Source: Allolobophora icterica (taxonomy: Eukaryota; Annelida; Clitellata; Crassiclitellata; Lumbricidae). From it: a stretch of 64,000 nt of DNA. Positions 10,559 to 20,988 of this stretch are shown here, one piece after another. The notes beneath the pieces are model-generated. The model ran no database searches. It was given only the letters and a program-made list of their open reading frames with translations, and had not been told where the DNA came from. The stretch lies in contig OY744605.1 in assembly GCA_963556255.1 (NCBI GenBank), positions 65,530,702-65,594,701 on the forward strand, read 5' to 3'. A program made the position numbers and the translations under genes. Numbering within the stretch: the stretch's first letter is position 1; each line of letters begins with the position of its first letter.

Positions 10559-10949
10559 ATGTTACGTCTTCGGCCCTCTGGCAAGCAACCAACTCTATAT
10601 TTAAGCTTAACACGTGATTGCGTCAGAATGCTTGGCAGTTAGGTTTTGGTCTGACGAGACCCTGTTTTGATGTTAGTATATGCCAAGGCTTCATTGGTAT
10701 GGTTTTGAACAGTAGAACCGAGTGAGGTTACTCCTCTTATGTTTAAGCGTCTTTAGCTTTCTGTCTCGTGTTCGTTGTAACCGACAAGAGTTGCTTGTTC
10801 TGGGAATCAGCGTTGAACTGCTCGTCTGCTGTGTCGAGTGTGGTTGGTTTTTCTTTTCGAAAAGGTATAGTTGTTGTACTTTTGGAATAATATACTTTTC
10901 TTGTTATAACCAAAGCGAGAATCGTTATTCTTTGTATGGACCTCTAACA
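10559..10949 (+). mobile_element. Possible solo LTR
   Basis: The segment begins TGTTACGTC and ends CTCTAACA (TGTTA...TAACA). It has a TATA-like CTCTATATTTAAG about 40 bp in and an AATAAT-type signal near the end. I found no target-site duplication and no internal region, so this is weak. Confidence 0.3.
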
Positions 10950-10995
10950 ATATACATATGTGTGTGTGTATAATATACATATATATATGTATATT

Positions 10996-11086
<91 letters not shown>
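10950..11086. repeat. Compound (TA)n/(CA)n microsatellite
   Basis: Alternating TA and CA runs. This is the insertion site of the LTR retrotransposon that follows. Confidence 0.95.
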
Positions 11087-11090
<4 letters not shown>

Positions 11091-11518
11091 GCGGTCTACG
11101 CGGGTGCATGCATCAAGGGAAGAAAACCGACGCGTCAACAAGCTTGTTTACAACGCACGGAAAATTCTGCAGCAAGCTGTCAACATTAATTCGGTGCATG
11201 CAACAAGGATATACGTGTTCAGTAGGACTTTCCAGGGAAAAGTACAGTGACGTCACAGAACGTTCTGGAATCCGGGAGAACTCTATATAAGATAGACCTG
11301 CTGTACATTAAGGGCCTTTTGACGAAGATTTGTAAACGTTGAAACATTGATCGTATAACGTTCAATCGAGACCAGCCAACCTGTGTGCTGTCTACGATTG
11401 TGATATTTGATAGACGAGTTGACTTACTCTACACTTAATCGACTTTATTTTTAAATAAAGATCTTTTAATAGTTCCTTCGTTGGTTCGTCGTTGCGATCG
11501 AAGGAGTCGACCGCGACA
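11087..11518 (+). repeat. 5' LTR of the Gmr1-like element
   Basis: 432 bp, TGTCGCGGTC...GACCGCGACA, with 10-bp perfect inverted ends. Promoter-like signals inside are TGACGTCA (CRE-type), GGACTTTCC (kappaB-like) and CTATATAAG (TATA). An AATAAA lies near the 3' side. By eye it is identical to 20560-20991. Confidence 0.95.
11249..11290 (+). promoter_or_regulatory. LTR core promoter signals
   Basis: TGACGTCAC, a CREB/ATF-type site, starts at 11249 and is followed about 35 bp later by CTCTATATAAG, a TATA box. The same pair occurs in the 3' LTR. Activity is inferred, not shown. Confidence 0.55.
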
Positions 11519-11522
11519 TTAT

Positions 11523-11540
11523 TGGTGTCAGAAGTGGGAT
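11523..11540 (+). other. Primer binding site matching tRNA-Leu
   Basis: TGGTGTCAGAAGTGGGAT begins 4 bases after the 5' LTR. It is complementary to the 3' end of an animal tRNA-Leu(CAG), including CCA. The nested element uses the same site. Confidence 0.85.
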
Positions 11541-12043
11541 CATCGGTGTTGGATCCGGTGAAGAAGACGCGAGCCGGCGGAGGAAGGAGTCAACCCGGAG
11601 GATCAAGAGACGGTCTGTTCCAGACAGCGAGCGGATCGAGACGCCTTTCTACCGTGGGAGACGGATGAATCGGCATACGACAGTCGGACGGACGAAGTGC
11701 GTCGTTCGGCTGAGACAGCAGAAGACAGCAGTCAACATACGGGTAAGATCCTAGGTGTTGTCGTGGCTGAGAAGGAGAAAAGAGAGTGGAGTTGCAGCCG
11801 AGTGGGAGGCAGCCATTATTTCTCTTTCAATATCTGCTGATTATTTCTTTGAAATTTGATCCATTGTTGTGATCGAGGCCAGACTTGCGTGAGCTTGTAT
11901 AGTTTTTGCGTACTTGGCGAGTGTACTTCTTTGGATACTGCATAGTTGCACTTTGGGTTGTGGAATTTTCCTTTTGGGTGGCGGGTTTGCCGCGTGGTGT
12001 CTGTTTTTTTTTGTTGATTGTTGTTGACTGACTGTTTGTAAAA
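11541..12043 (+). other. 5' untranslated leader of the Gmr1-like element
   Basis: About 500 bp between the primer site and the gag ATG. No convincing coding sequence was seen. Confidence 0.7.
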
Positions 12044-15000
12044 ATGGAAGCGTTGACAACAGAGATGCAAGCGAATATTCGCAAAATGTCGTCTGAGCGC
12101 CTTAGGGTGTATCTTATGAAGGCAGGAAGGGACGAAGATGATGTTATGTCATGGGATCGAAATCAATTAATGGAAGAATGGGCCATGGAGATTGGAAAAG
12201 AGGAAGAGGAATTTAAGGGTAGTCCAATATCTCCAACAGGAGTGGATTACGAGCTGCAGAAGCGCCGTCTGGAGTTCGAAATCCGTAAATATGAAGAACA
12301 AAGGGAGGAACGGAAGGAGAAGGAAGAAAGAGAAAGGGAGGAACGGAAGGAGAAGGAAGAAAGAGAAAGGGAGGAACGGAAGGAGAAGGAAGAAAGAGAA
12401 AGGGAGGAACGGAAGGAGAAGGAAGAAAGAGAAAGGGAGGAACGGAAGGAGAAGGAAGAAAGAGAAAGGGAGGAACGGAAGGAGAAGGAAGAAAGGGAGG
12501 AAAAGAGGAGAGAGGAAGAAAAGAAAGAACAAAGGGAGAAGGAAGAAAGAGAAAGGGAGGAACGGAAGGAGAAGGAAGAAAGGGAGGAAAAGAGGAGAGA
12601 GGAAGAAAAGAAGGAACGGAAAGAGAAAGAAGAAAGAGAAAAGAAGGAACGGAAAGAGAAAGAAGAAAGGGAGAGGAAGGAAAAGCAGGAAGAACGAAAT
12701 GTTAGAGATTCTTTAGCAAGTCGTACTAAGCGTTATAGTGATGCCCTTAAGAATATTCTTTGGAAATTTCCTTCCGACCCTATAGAAATTCCAGGTTTCT
12801 TTGATCACTTGGATGGTTTGTTTAATGTGTATGAGGTGGATGAAGATGTTAGAGCAAAATTATTGCTAGCCATTTTAAGTGAAAGAGCTAAGGCATTAAC
12901 CATGCGCCTTACTGAGGCACAGCTCCATGACTACAAATTCCTGAAGGAGTTTTTGCTAAGGGAGTTTAAGATAAGCCCTTCAAATCTTAGAGCCCGATTT
13001 TGGTCGTTGCACAAAGCATCGGACGAATCATTTACGATCTATTCATCCAAATTGCGTGTGGCTCTTATGTATTATTTGAAAAGTAGAAAGATAACTGATG
13101 AGTTTGATAAACTTGTAAGTTTATTGGTTGCGGATCGGCTTAAGGAGTCCTTGTCGAAGGCTTGTTTAGATTATATCTTGGCCCAAGAAAAAGAGGAGTG
13201 GTTGAGCTGTGAAGACATAGCTAATGCGGCTGACATTTATGTAGCGTCGCATGATGGTGGGAATGACTTAGTATGCCGTAGTCATCCGACACCGAAGTAT
13301 AACAATTGGACGAGAGGTCAACCACATGTTCAAGTCAATAACCAGACAGCTCAACCGAAGTCTCCCAAACCGGAAATAAGGGGTGAAGCCAAGATAGGTG
13401 CGAGGGTGTCTCAGGAGGAGGCCAAGGTAAAGGGTCTCTGTTTCCTATGTCATCAGAAGGGTCATATGGCAAGGGAGTGCCAGACCAAACCAAGTTCTAA
13501 AAAGGTGAGTACTTGTATATCTGGGAACCCAACTGAAGAAGTGACCGACTTATTTGTTGAGAAGGTCAACGTGTTGCATGAGATACCTGAACAGGTAAAG
13601 CAAGGGAATTTATTGGATAATTCTAAACCAATAGGGTTGGAAACTGCTGTAAGGGTATACGAGAATAGTATTGATGGATTACACGAGAGGTCGTATATCA
13701 ATGTACAGATTGAAGATCTCCCTTCTCAGCCAGCATTATCTGATTCAGGAGCAGAAATTTGTTGTATTGATAAGAAATTAATTGAGTCACTAAACTTACC
13801 CGTGATTAAACGGATTAATATAATTGGTTTTCAGGGAGAAGGATGTAAGGCAGATGTAGTATACCTACAAATGAAATTAGCTAATTCAATGGAAGGAACG
13901 ACAAACATTGCGCCATCTTTGTGCGTCATGTTCGCTGCAGTCCCTGAACTAAATGAACGGGTTATTTTGACACCCCATGTTGTGGACCTATTAAGGGATA
14001 GTTCGCAATATGTAGTGATGGTAGCTGGCGTAGATCGATGTGTACAAATAAATAAAGGGGCAGAAGAAGATAACTTAGGAGTTAATATCGAGAAAACTAA
14101 CAGCAACGAATCCTTGCCGTCAGAAGTGAATGAATATTCTCAGGAGCAACTAGTTGATGATTCAGATAATTTTCTTGATGTTGAGTCAACAGAGTTCAAG
14201 TCTGATGAGGGAGTAGCGAATAATGATACTTTATTGCGTGAGCAACAGAATTGTCACAATCTTATATCTTGCTGGCAACAAGCGAGACAGAATAAAAATA
14301 ATTTCTTTATAGATAATAACCTCCTGTACCACAAAGGGGAAATTATGGGACATAAGGTTAATCAATTATGTTTACCGGAAGATAGAATCGAGGTTGTCTT
14401 GCGAGTAGCACACGATGCCCCATGTGCTGGGCACATGGCTTTTAAGGCAACGAGAGCCAGGATCAAATTAAACTTTTGGTTTCCAAGAATGGATGAGAGG
14501 ATTCGCGAATATTGTGCGTCTTGTCAAATTTGTCAACTAAGAACTCCAGTTAAAGTGGCAGATCGAGTCCCGATCACTCCTATTCCGAGGGCGGATGAAC
14601 TCTGTTTTAACCATCTAAATATGGATTGTATTGGCCCTATGGTAGTGACTGGAGAATCCAACAAATCGAAACCCCAGTACAATTATGCTCTGGTTCTGGT
14701 GGACAAATTTTCTCGTTGGCCGATGGCGTATCCTCTTAGATCGCTGAATGCAAAGGGAGTTTGTGAAGCGCTGTTGCAAGTTTTTACAACTTTTTCTATT
14801 CCAAGGATCATCAGTTCTGATTGTGGTACCAACTTTACCAGTCGTTTGACGAAAGAATTCTTGCGGCGAATGGGTTGTAGTCCCAGATTTAATACCCCTG
14901 GACATCCTGAGGCAGCTGGATTGGTTGAAAGATGCAACCAAAGCTTGAAAACCATGATCTTTAAGCTTGCTCAATCTGATCCTCGTGGATGGCACCAATT

Positions 15001-15985
15001 GTTACCGTTTGTTCTGTGGAGCCTTAGAGAAAAACCTTCAGGCACGACTCATATTTCGCCATTCACTATGGTTTATGGAACTCTTCCTCGGGGTCCACTT
15101 AGTGTGTTGAAGGAATCGTGGGCTGGCGAACGAAAAGTACCTCTTAACTTAGGTAAATCACCCGAAGAGTATCTCCAATCACTGAAGGAAAACCTCGAAT
15201 TCGCGAAAGTTTATGCAGATTACTATAGTGATATAGAAACAAAGCGGTATGCAGATTATTATAACTTGCGTAGTACTGACAGAAAATACGAAGTTGGAGA
15301 TAAAGTAGCAGTATTAGCACCAGATTTTGGTAGTTCTAAATTTTATAGTCGATGGCAAGGACCTGCTACCGTAGTCAAGGTTAAATCCCCATATTCTTAT
15401 ATAGTAGAAATAGAGGGAAAACAAAGACATTTACACGCAAATAAGATCAAGCGATACCATGAACGACTCGAACAAGCGATGATCAATAGCTGTTCAGTAA
15501 TTGTTGATCAAGATGAAGAATTTGGTATAGTAGAGGTTGTAGATCAGGAAGAACGTGAACAAATAAGCCCGAGTAAGCGAATTGATCCTCTGATTATAGC
15601 GCATCTTTCGCAAGAGGAACAGAAGCAACTTTTTGAAGTTTTGGATCGGCACTCGGCAGTATTCGTGGATAAACCTGGGTATTGTCCAGTATTAGAACAT
15701 GAAATTAAGATAACTCATGATTTCACTCCTAAGCGTTTAAGGGCATATAAAGTACCTGAGCTACTTAAACCTGAAGTACAACGCCAGATAGAAGAAATGT
15801 TGGCATTAGACATCATTCGACCATCGAAAAGTGAAATGGCCAGTCCGGTAGTTTGCGTTTTAAAGGGACCCAAAGGTCAAAATGGCGTTCGATTGGCAAT
15901 TGATTATCGCCATGTTAACAAATATTCTCTAGGTGATTGTTACCCGACCCCAGACATTGCTGACATCTTACAAAAGGTGGGACGG
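12044..15985 (+). CDS. Gag-protease-integrase-RT(N-terminal) polyprotein, interrupted
   Basis: One open frame of 1314 element codons from ATG 12044. It then runs 25 codons into the nested LTR and stops at 16063. Residues about 1-80 are a Gag N-terminus. About 82-225 is a charged region built from an 11-residue unit of the REERKEKEERE type. A CX2CX4HX4C zinc knuckle lies at 466-479 (C466, C469, H474, C479), and the protease motif DSGAE starts at 567. Integrase has its His/Cys zinc region at about 790-835 and the D,D-35-E triad at D861, D926 and E962. Reverse transcriptase begins at about 1240, with RLAIDYRHVNKYS near the end. Gag and Pol share one frame, with no visible frameshift site. The insertion removes the polymerase active site from this frame. 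Confidence 0.93.
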
Positions 15986-16599
15986 TGTCACGACCCTAGC
16001 GATCTATATTGCCAGAAGGCCCTTGTCGTGACAAATAACACTCGGTGCGAAGGAATGGTTTAATATTTATTATTAAAATGACAACTACAGAGATAGAATA
16101 CTTAAAAGAGATCGTGAGGTACACTTGGCGAATTACAATCGAGCGACCCTATAGTTCTCAAACGTTCTCAGTCTGATGGTTCATGCAGCAATGCTACTCA
16201 AAGCGTGTTCGCACAGTTGCCGTCAGGTGTCGCTCCGCCAAAGTCCTCCGCCAGTGTCCTCCTGCGGCCAGCCTTAGTCGGCCTTATGTACAGTTCGCTT
16301 ATCGCCTTAACGAGTGCCAACGGTCATAGTTGAAAGACCTCCTCCGGGGTCGGGCGTACGAGATTGACCATGTCCAATCGATTAGCCACGGGCGCCATCT
16401 GGGGTCCCCCTTCGCCGCTCGCCCTTGATGCCCCGGTGGGAACCCTTATCCGACCGACGATGAATTAATGGCCTTTCGCCCGTTGACCGTTGACGAACTC
16501 GATGACCTCTGACGGTTGAACAGCGAGTTCCACAGGTCCGGCTTCTGTAGCGCCCTGTCTGCGTCAGATCACCATTGTCAGGAATGCTGGACCGTGACA
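15986..16599 (-). repeat. 3' LTR (minus orientation) of the nested element
   Basis: 614 bp. The purine tract GGGATGGGAGGAA, read on the minus strand, directly abuts it at 16600-16612, which fixes the orientation. Confidence 0.9.
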
Positions 16600-16826
16600 T
16601 TCCTCCCATCCCAAAGACGATGTCATGGGTTGCCGACTCTTGACATCGAAGTGTCTCCAGCGTCGTCGTCCGGACCAGCATTCACCGAAATAAAACATAT
16701 ACACACAGGTTATAGACTTTATATACATTAATAGGGTCGGCTCCCCCGTCGCTGCTGGGTCTCCTTCTCACCCCTCATTCAAATCAGGGACGAGAAGTCA
16801 GCTGCAACATTCCTATGTCCGTGTTG

Positions 16827-17942
16827 CTAACGGATGTCCAGAGTATGGTTCTCTAGAGCCAACTCCCAGCGTGCCCACTTCCAACAGGGCTTCCCCCGAC
16901 TACACCTTCGTTGCTCTCCTAACCAGGTAATTACATCTGCCGCGCGAACCTCACGTAATAGGCCCGGACACTCTATGTCAATGAACGTGGGCTTGTCGTC
17001 ATCACTGTACCTTACTGTCTCATTCGTTTTATCTGCTCTGTCGTCACCCTCCATCCTTATGTCTTCGCCCTTTGGTGGCGACTCTACGTGTTCGCGGCGG
17101 CTGTCCTTCTCCTCTTCTCGCCTTCTCTGGCGTTCCTTCTCTTCGTCTCCTCGCCTTCTCTGGCGCTCCTTCTCTTCCTGTTCTCGCCTTCTCTGGCGTT
17201 CCTTCTCTTCCTCTCTCTCCTCTTCCTCTTCTCGCCTTCTCTGGCGTTCCTTCTCTTCCTCTCTTGCCTTTCTCGCCTCTCTCTCCTCTTCTTCTCGCCT
17301 TCTCTGAAGTTCCTTCTCCTCCTCCTCTCGCCTTCTCTGGCGTTCCTTCTCTTCCTCTCTTGCCTTTCTCGCCTCTCTCTCTTCTTCTCGCCTTCTCTGG
17401 CGTTCTTTCTCTTCCTCTTCTCGCCTTTTCTGGCGTTCCTTCTCTTCCTCTCTTGCCATTCTCTCATCTTCTTCTCGCCTTCTCTGGAGTTCCTTCTCCT
17501 CCACTTCTCGCCTTCTCTGGCGTTCCTTCTCTTCCTCTCTTGCCCTTCTCTCCTCTTCTTCTCGCCTTCTCTGGCGTTGCTTCTCTTCCTCTCTTGGGCT
17601 TCTCTCCTCTTCTATTCGCCTTCTCTGAAGTTCCTTCTCCTCCACTTCTCGCCTTCTCTGGCGTTCCTTCTCTTCCTCTCTTGCCCTTCTCTCCTTCTCA
17701 TACTTCCTCATTTCGACCTTGAACCTCAGCCTCTGCATATAGTCTTCCACTTCACTGTCTGACAACCACCCTGGCTCCTTACTCTGCCCTTCAGCCCATC
17801 TGGCCACCCATTCTTCTAGTAATTGCGAACGCTCCATAGCGAAGACGCTCTCCTCCTCCATCCCTTCCTTGAACAGGTAAGTTCTTAACCACTCGTCTAA
17901 CCCCTTATCGCGCGCCTGCTTCTCAGGCGTTAAGTTATCCAT
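16827..17942 (-). CDS. Gag-like protein of the nested element
   Basis: Predicted 371 residues from ATG 17942, read on the minus strand. The frame is open to 18083, but this start matches the Gmr1-like Gag best. The N-terminus (LDEWLRTYLFKEG..., then MERSQLLEEWVARW) closely parallels the host element's Gag (LRVYLMKAG..., WDRNQLMEEWAMEI). A long charged region of the EEEKERQRRREEEE type follows, then a short tail (VITWLGEQRRC, WARWELALENH). No zinc knuckle was seen. It presumably makes the particle or RNA-binding component that lets the element share the host element's machinery; that role is inferred. Confidence 0.8.
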   Translation of the reverse strand: MDNLTPEKQARDKGLDEWLRTYLFKEGMEEESVFAMERSQLLEEWVARWAEGQSKEPGWLSDSEVEDYMQRLRFKVEMRKYEKERRAREEEKERQRRREVEEKELQRRRIEEERSPREEEKQRQRRREEEERRAREEEKERQRRREVEEKELQRRREEDERMAREEEKERQKRREEEEKERQRRREEEREARKAREEEKERQRRREEEEKELQRRREEEEREARKAREEEKERQRRREEEEEREEEKERQRRREQEEKERQRRRGDEEKERQRRREEEKDSRREHVESPPKGEDIRMEGDDRADKTNETVRYSDDDKPTFIDIECPGLLREVRAADVITWLGEQRRCSRGKPCWKWARWELALENHTLDIR

Positions 17943-18339
17943 GTTAGAAAGAATGTCGGACGGATCTAGTAAGTATGTAAGAAGGTGGGACAGTCTAGTA
18001 AGTATGCAAGTCGCCGATACAATGCACAAATGCAATTCAATCAATTCTCTATAGATGATGTCGGTAGTGAGCACTCGCCGCAACCAACTCTCGGCCCGTG
18101 ATTGCCACTCCCACGACTACCCAGATGAACCCAGCCAACAACGTAAGAGTCCTACCCTTTTCCTTGTCGTCTGCCGGTTCGCCTGTTCTCTGTTGAGTTG
18201 GCGTCTGTTGATCGCCTCCTCGTCTGTTCGATCCTCTCCGGGTTGCCTCGTCTGTTGAGTGCTTCCTCGTCCGTGGATCGTCTCGGTCTCTTCTCCGTCC
18301 TGCGAATTGCCCGTCCTCGATCCGATACTCGGTTGACCG

Positions 18340-18550
18340 CCTGCGACACGTCCGATCCTTCGGTTGACTGTCTGCGATTCTTCCGTCCGATCCCTCGGTT
18401 GACCGCCTGAGACACGTCCGTCCGATCCTTTGGTTGACTGTCTGCGATTCTTCCGTCCGATCCCTCGGTTGACCGCCTGAGACACGTCCGTCCGATCCTT
18501 TGGTTGACTGTCTGCGATTCTTCCGTCCGATCCCTCGGTTGACCACCTGC
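18340..18550 (-). repeat. 70-bp tandem repeat in the nested element's leader
   Basis: About three copies with a 70-bp period. The motif GGTTGACTGTCTGCGATTC recurs at about 18362, 18432 and 18502. It lies between the primer site and the Gag-like ORF and has no coding value that I can see. Confidence 0.85.
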
Positions 18551-18715
18551 AATTCGCTCGTGCTCCCGTTGGTTCAGCTCGTCTGCTTGATCTCTAGTTG
18601 AGCGTCTCGGATGTTGACCATCTGGTACTCGTATCTCTGCGTTGGTTCCTCCGTTCCTGCACCGCCTGATTAAGGCTGCTGGTCACTGATTGTGCCAGCA
18701 ACACTTAAACCTCAA

Positions 18716-18733
18716 ATCCCACTTCTGACACCA
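18716..18733 (-). other. Primer binding site of the nested element (tRNA-Leu)
   Basis: The minus strand reads TGGTGTCAGAAGTGGGAT, 4 bases inside the LTR. Its 18 bases are the same as in the host element. Confidence 0.87.
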
Positions 18734-18737
18734 GTAA

Positions 18738-19351
18738 TGTCACGACCCTAGCGATCTATATTGCCAGAAGGCCCTTGTCGTGACAAATAACACTCGGTGC
18801 GAAGGAATGGTTTAATATTTATTATTAAAATGACAACTACAGAGATAGAATACTTAAAAGAGATCGTGAGGTACACTTGGCGAATTACAATCGAGCGACC
18901 CTATAGTTCTCAAACGTTCTCAGTCTGATGGTTCATGCAGCAATGCTACTCAAAGCGTGTTCGCACAGTTGCCGTCAGGTGTCGCTCCGCCAAAGTCCTC
19001 CGCCAGTGTCCTCCTGCGGCCAGCCTTAGTCGGCCTTATGTACAGTTCGCTTATCGCCTTAACGAGTGCCAACGGTCATAGTTGAAAGACCTCCTCCGGG
19101 GTCGGGCGTACGAGATTGACCATGTCCAATCGATTAGCCACGGGCGCCATCTGGGGTCCCCCTTCGCCGCTCGCCCTTGATGCCCCGGTGGGAACCCTTA
19201 TCCGACCGACGATGAATTAATGGCCTTTCGCCCGTTGACCGTTGACGAACTCGATGACCTCTGACGGTTGAACAGCGAGTTCCACAGGTCCGGCTTCTGT
19301 AGCGCCCTGTCTGCGTCAGATCACCATTGTCAGGAATGCTGGACCGTGACA
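18738..19351 (-). repeat. 5' LTR (minus orientation) of the nested element
   Basis: 614 bp, identical by eye to 15986-16599, which points to a very recent insertion. Confidence 0.9.
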
Positions 19352-19356
19352 GACGG

Positions 19357-20364
19357 GCAAAGTTTATTAGTGTTTTCGACGCGAAATCGGGGTATTGGCA
19401 AATTCCAGTTCGGAAAGAACATCGATGGCTTACGGCATTCGTATGTGATGCAGGACTTTTTGAGTTCACAAGAATGCCGTTTGGACTCAAGTCCGCTAGC
19501 AATACCTTTATTCGTGCTATGACCCAAGTTTTACATCCAGTGCGAAGTTTTACCGAACCATTCGTCGATGATATGGCAGTGGTTTCAATGAATTGGAATG
19601 ACCATTTAGAACATCTAGAGAAATTCTTGCAAACTATTGAGGAAGCAGGACTCACTTTGAATTTAAAAAAATGTAATTTTGCACAAAACAAAATAAAGTT
19701 TGTTGGCCATATAGTAGGGTCAGGTTGTATTGAACCTGATCCAGGTAAGATCGCTACGATCAATGATATCCATCCTCCAACAACAAAGAAAGACGTTAGA
19801 AAGGTTATGGGTTTTTTCAGTTACTTTCGAAATTTTATACCTGCTTTAGCTGAAAAGGCACGGGTAATAACTGATTTGACACGAGATAACATACCTACGA
19901 AGGTGCCTTGGGAGCAAAAGCATCAAGAAGCACTAGATAAGTTAAAGGATGATCTCAGTAAAGCTACACAGTTGCATACCATTGATTTCACTAAGGAATT
20001 TGGTTTAAGTGTTGACGCAAGTGCCACCGCGGTCGGGTGTTGCTTGTTTCAGTGGACCGAAGAAGGTCAAGAAAAACCAATTGCTTTTGCTAGCCTTAAA
20101 CTTACAGATACGCAGATGCATTGGTCTACAATTGAGAGAGAGGCTTTCGCAGTAATTTGGGCACTTAAACGATTCAAGTCATGGATATTTTTATCAAGGA
20201 TAATCATTTATTCAGATCATAATCCTTTGTCTTATCTCACAGATGCAAGCCCTAAGAGTGCGAAACTGACTCGTTGGGCGTTAGCATTGCAAGAGTTTAA
20301 CGTGGACTTTCGATATCGTCCTGGACGTCAGAACACGGTGGCTGATTTCCTCTCTCGGTTGTGA
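19357..20364 (+). CDS. RT(C-terminal)-RNase H part of the Gmr1-like polyprotein
   Basis: This is the continuation of pol after the nested element, in the frame that would be continuous if the insert and one copy of GACGG were absent. The reverse transcriptase active site is FVDDM (19561-19575), followed by the palm and thumb (LNLKKCNFAQNKIKFVGH). RNase H has D in SVDAS (about 20010), the ERE motif (about 20137) and SDHNPLSYL (about 20214). It ends VADFLSRL and a stop. As it stands it has no start of its own (ATG 19327 lies in the nested LTR), so it is a separated fragment. Confidence 0.9.
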   Translation, partial: AKFISVFDAKSGYWQIPVRKEHRWLTAFVCDAGLFEFTRMPFGLKSASNTFIRAMTQVLHPVRSFTEPFVDDMAVVSMNWNDHLEHLEKFLQTIEEAGLTLNLKKCNFAQNKIKFVGHIVGSGCIEPDPGKIATINDIHPPTTKKDVRKVMGFFSYFRNFIPALAEKARVITDLTRDNIPTKVPWEQKHQEALDKLKDDLSKATQLHTIDFTKEFGLSVDASATAVGCCLFQWTEEGQEKPIAFASLKLTDTQMHWSTIEREAFAVIWALKRFKSWIFLSRIIIYSDHNPLSYLTDASPKSAKLTRWALALQEFNVDFRYRPGRQNTVADFLSRL

Positions 20365-20559
20365 CTCGGATGGTGAAGGGGGGGAATGGCCCGACACACA
20401 AGGATCGAGCCCGCAAATTGTATAGATAAGTTGACTAACTGTTGTGTTTTGTTTTGGTTGTATATGCTGTGTCGAGATGGAGTCTGGAGGCCCGGCTTGA
20501 TCGTGATGACCCGTTCGAGATGGTGCTGAAGACGTGTCATCATCTGAGGGCGGAGGGAA
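20365..20559 (+). other. 3' non-coding region and polypurine tract of the Gmr1-like element
   Basis: A short non-coding stretch ending GAGGGCGGAGGGAA immediately before the 3' LTR. The purine run is the expected plus-strand primer. Confidence 0.8.
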
Positions 20560-20988
20560 TGTCGCGGTCTACGCGGGTGCATGCATCAAGGGAAGAAAAC
20601 CGACGCGTCAACAAGCTTGTTTACAACGCACGGAAAATTCTGCAGCAAGCTGTCAACATTAATTCGGTGCATGCAACAAGGATATACGTGTTCAGTAGGA
20701 CTTTCCAGGGAAAAGTACAGTGACGTCACAGAACGTTCTGGAATCCGGGAGAACTCTATATAAGATAGACCTGCTGTACATTAAGGGCCTTTTGACGAAG
20801 ATTTGTAAACGTTGAAACATTGATCGTATAACGTTCAATCGAGACCAGCCAACCTGTGTGCTGTCTACGATTGTGATATTTGATAGACGAGTTGACTTAC
20901 TCTACACTTAATCGACTTTATTTTTAAATAAAGATCTTTTAATAGTTCCTTCGTTGGTTCGTCGTTGCGATCGAAGGAGTCGACCGCG

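Larger units (their letters stand above)
15986..19351 (-). mobile_element. Nested gag-only LTR retrotransposon (non-autonomous)
   Basis: Two 614-bp LTRs (15986-16599 and 18738-19351, identical by eye) start TGTCACG and end CGTGACA. They are flanked by the exact 5-bp duplication GACGG (15981-15985 and 19352-19356). It sits in the reverse transcriptase region of the Gmr1-like host, in the opposite orientation. On the minus strand the order is LTR, tRNA-Leu primer site, a leader with 70-bp tandem repeats, a Gag-like ORF, a purine tract and LTR. There is no protease, integrase or reverse transcriptase, so it must borrow enzymes from another element. Confidence 0.93.

Noticed and set aside
10807..11250. 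Tyr-Ile repeat frames
   Set aside because: Translation of TA microsatellite.
12167..12716. Minus-strand Phe/Leu frame and plus-strand Lys/Arg frame
   Set aside because: They are other-frame shadows of the 33-bp repeats in the Gmr1-like Gag.
17072..17762. 216- and 224-codon plus-strand frames rich in Leu, Ser and Phe
   Set aside because: They are antisense shadows of the charged repeat in the nested element's Gag-like ORF.
17942..18083. Upstream ATG at 18083 for the nested Gag-like ORF
   Set aside because: The extra N-terminal stretch has no counterpart in the related Gag, whereas ATG 17942 gives matching starts.
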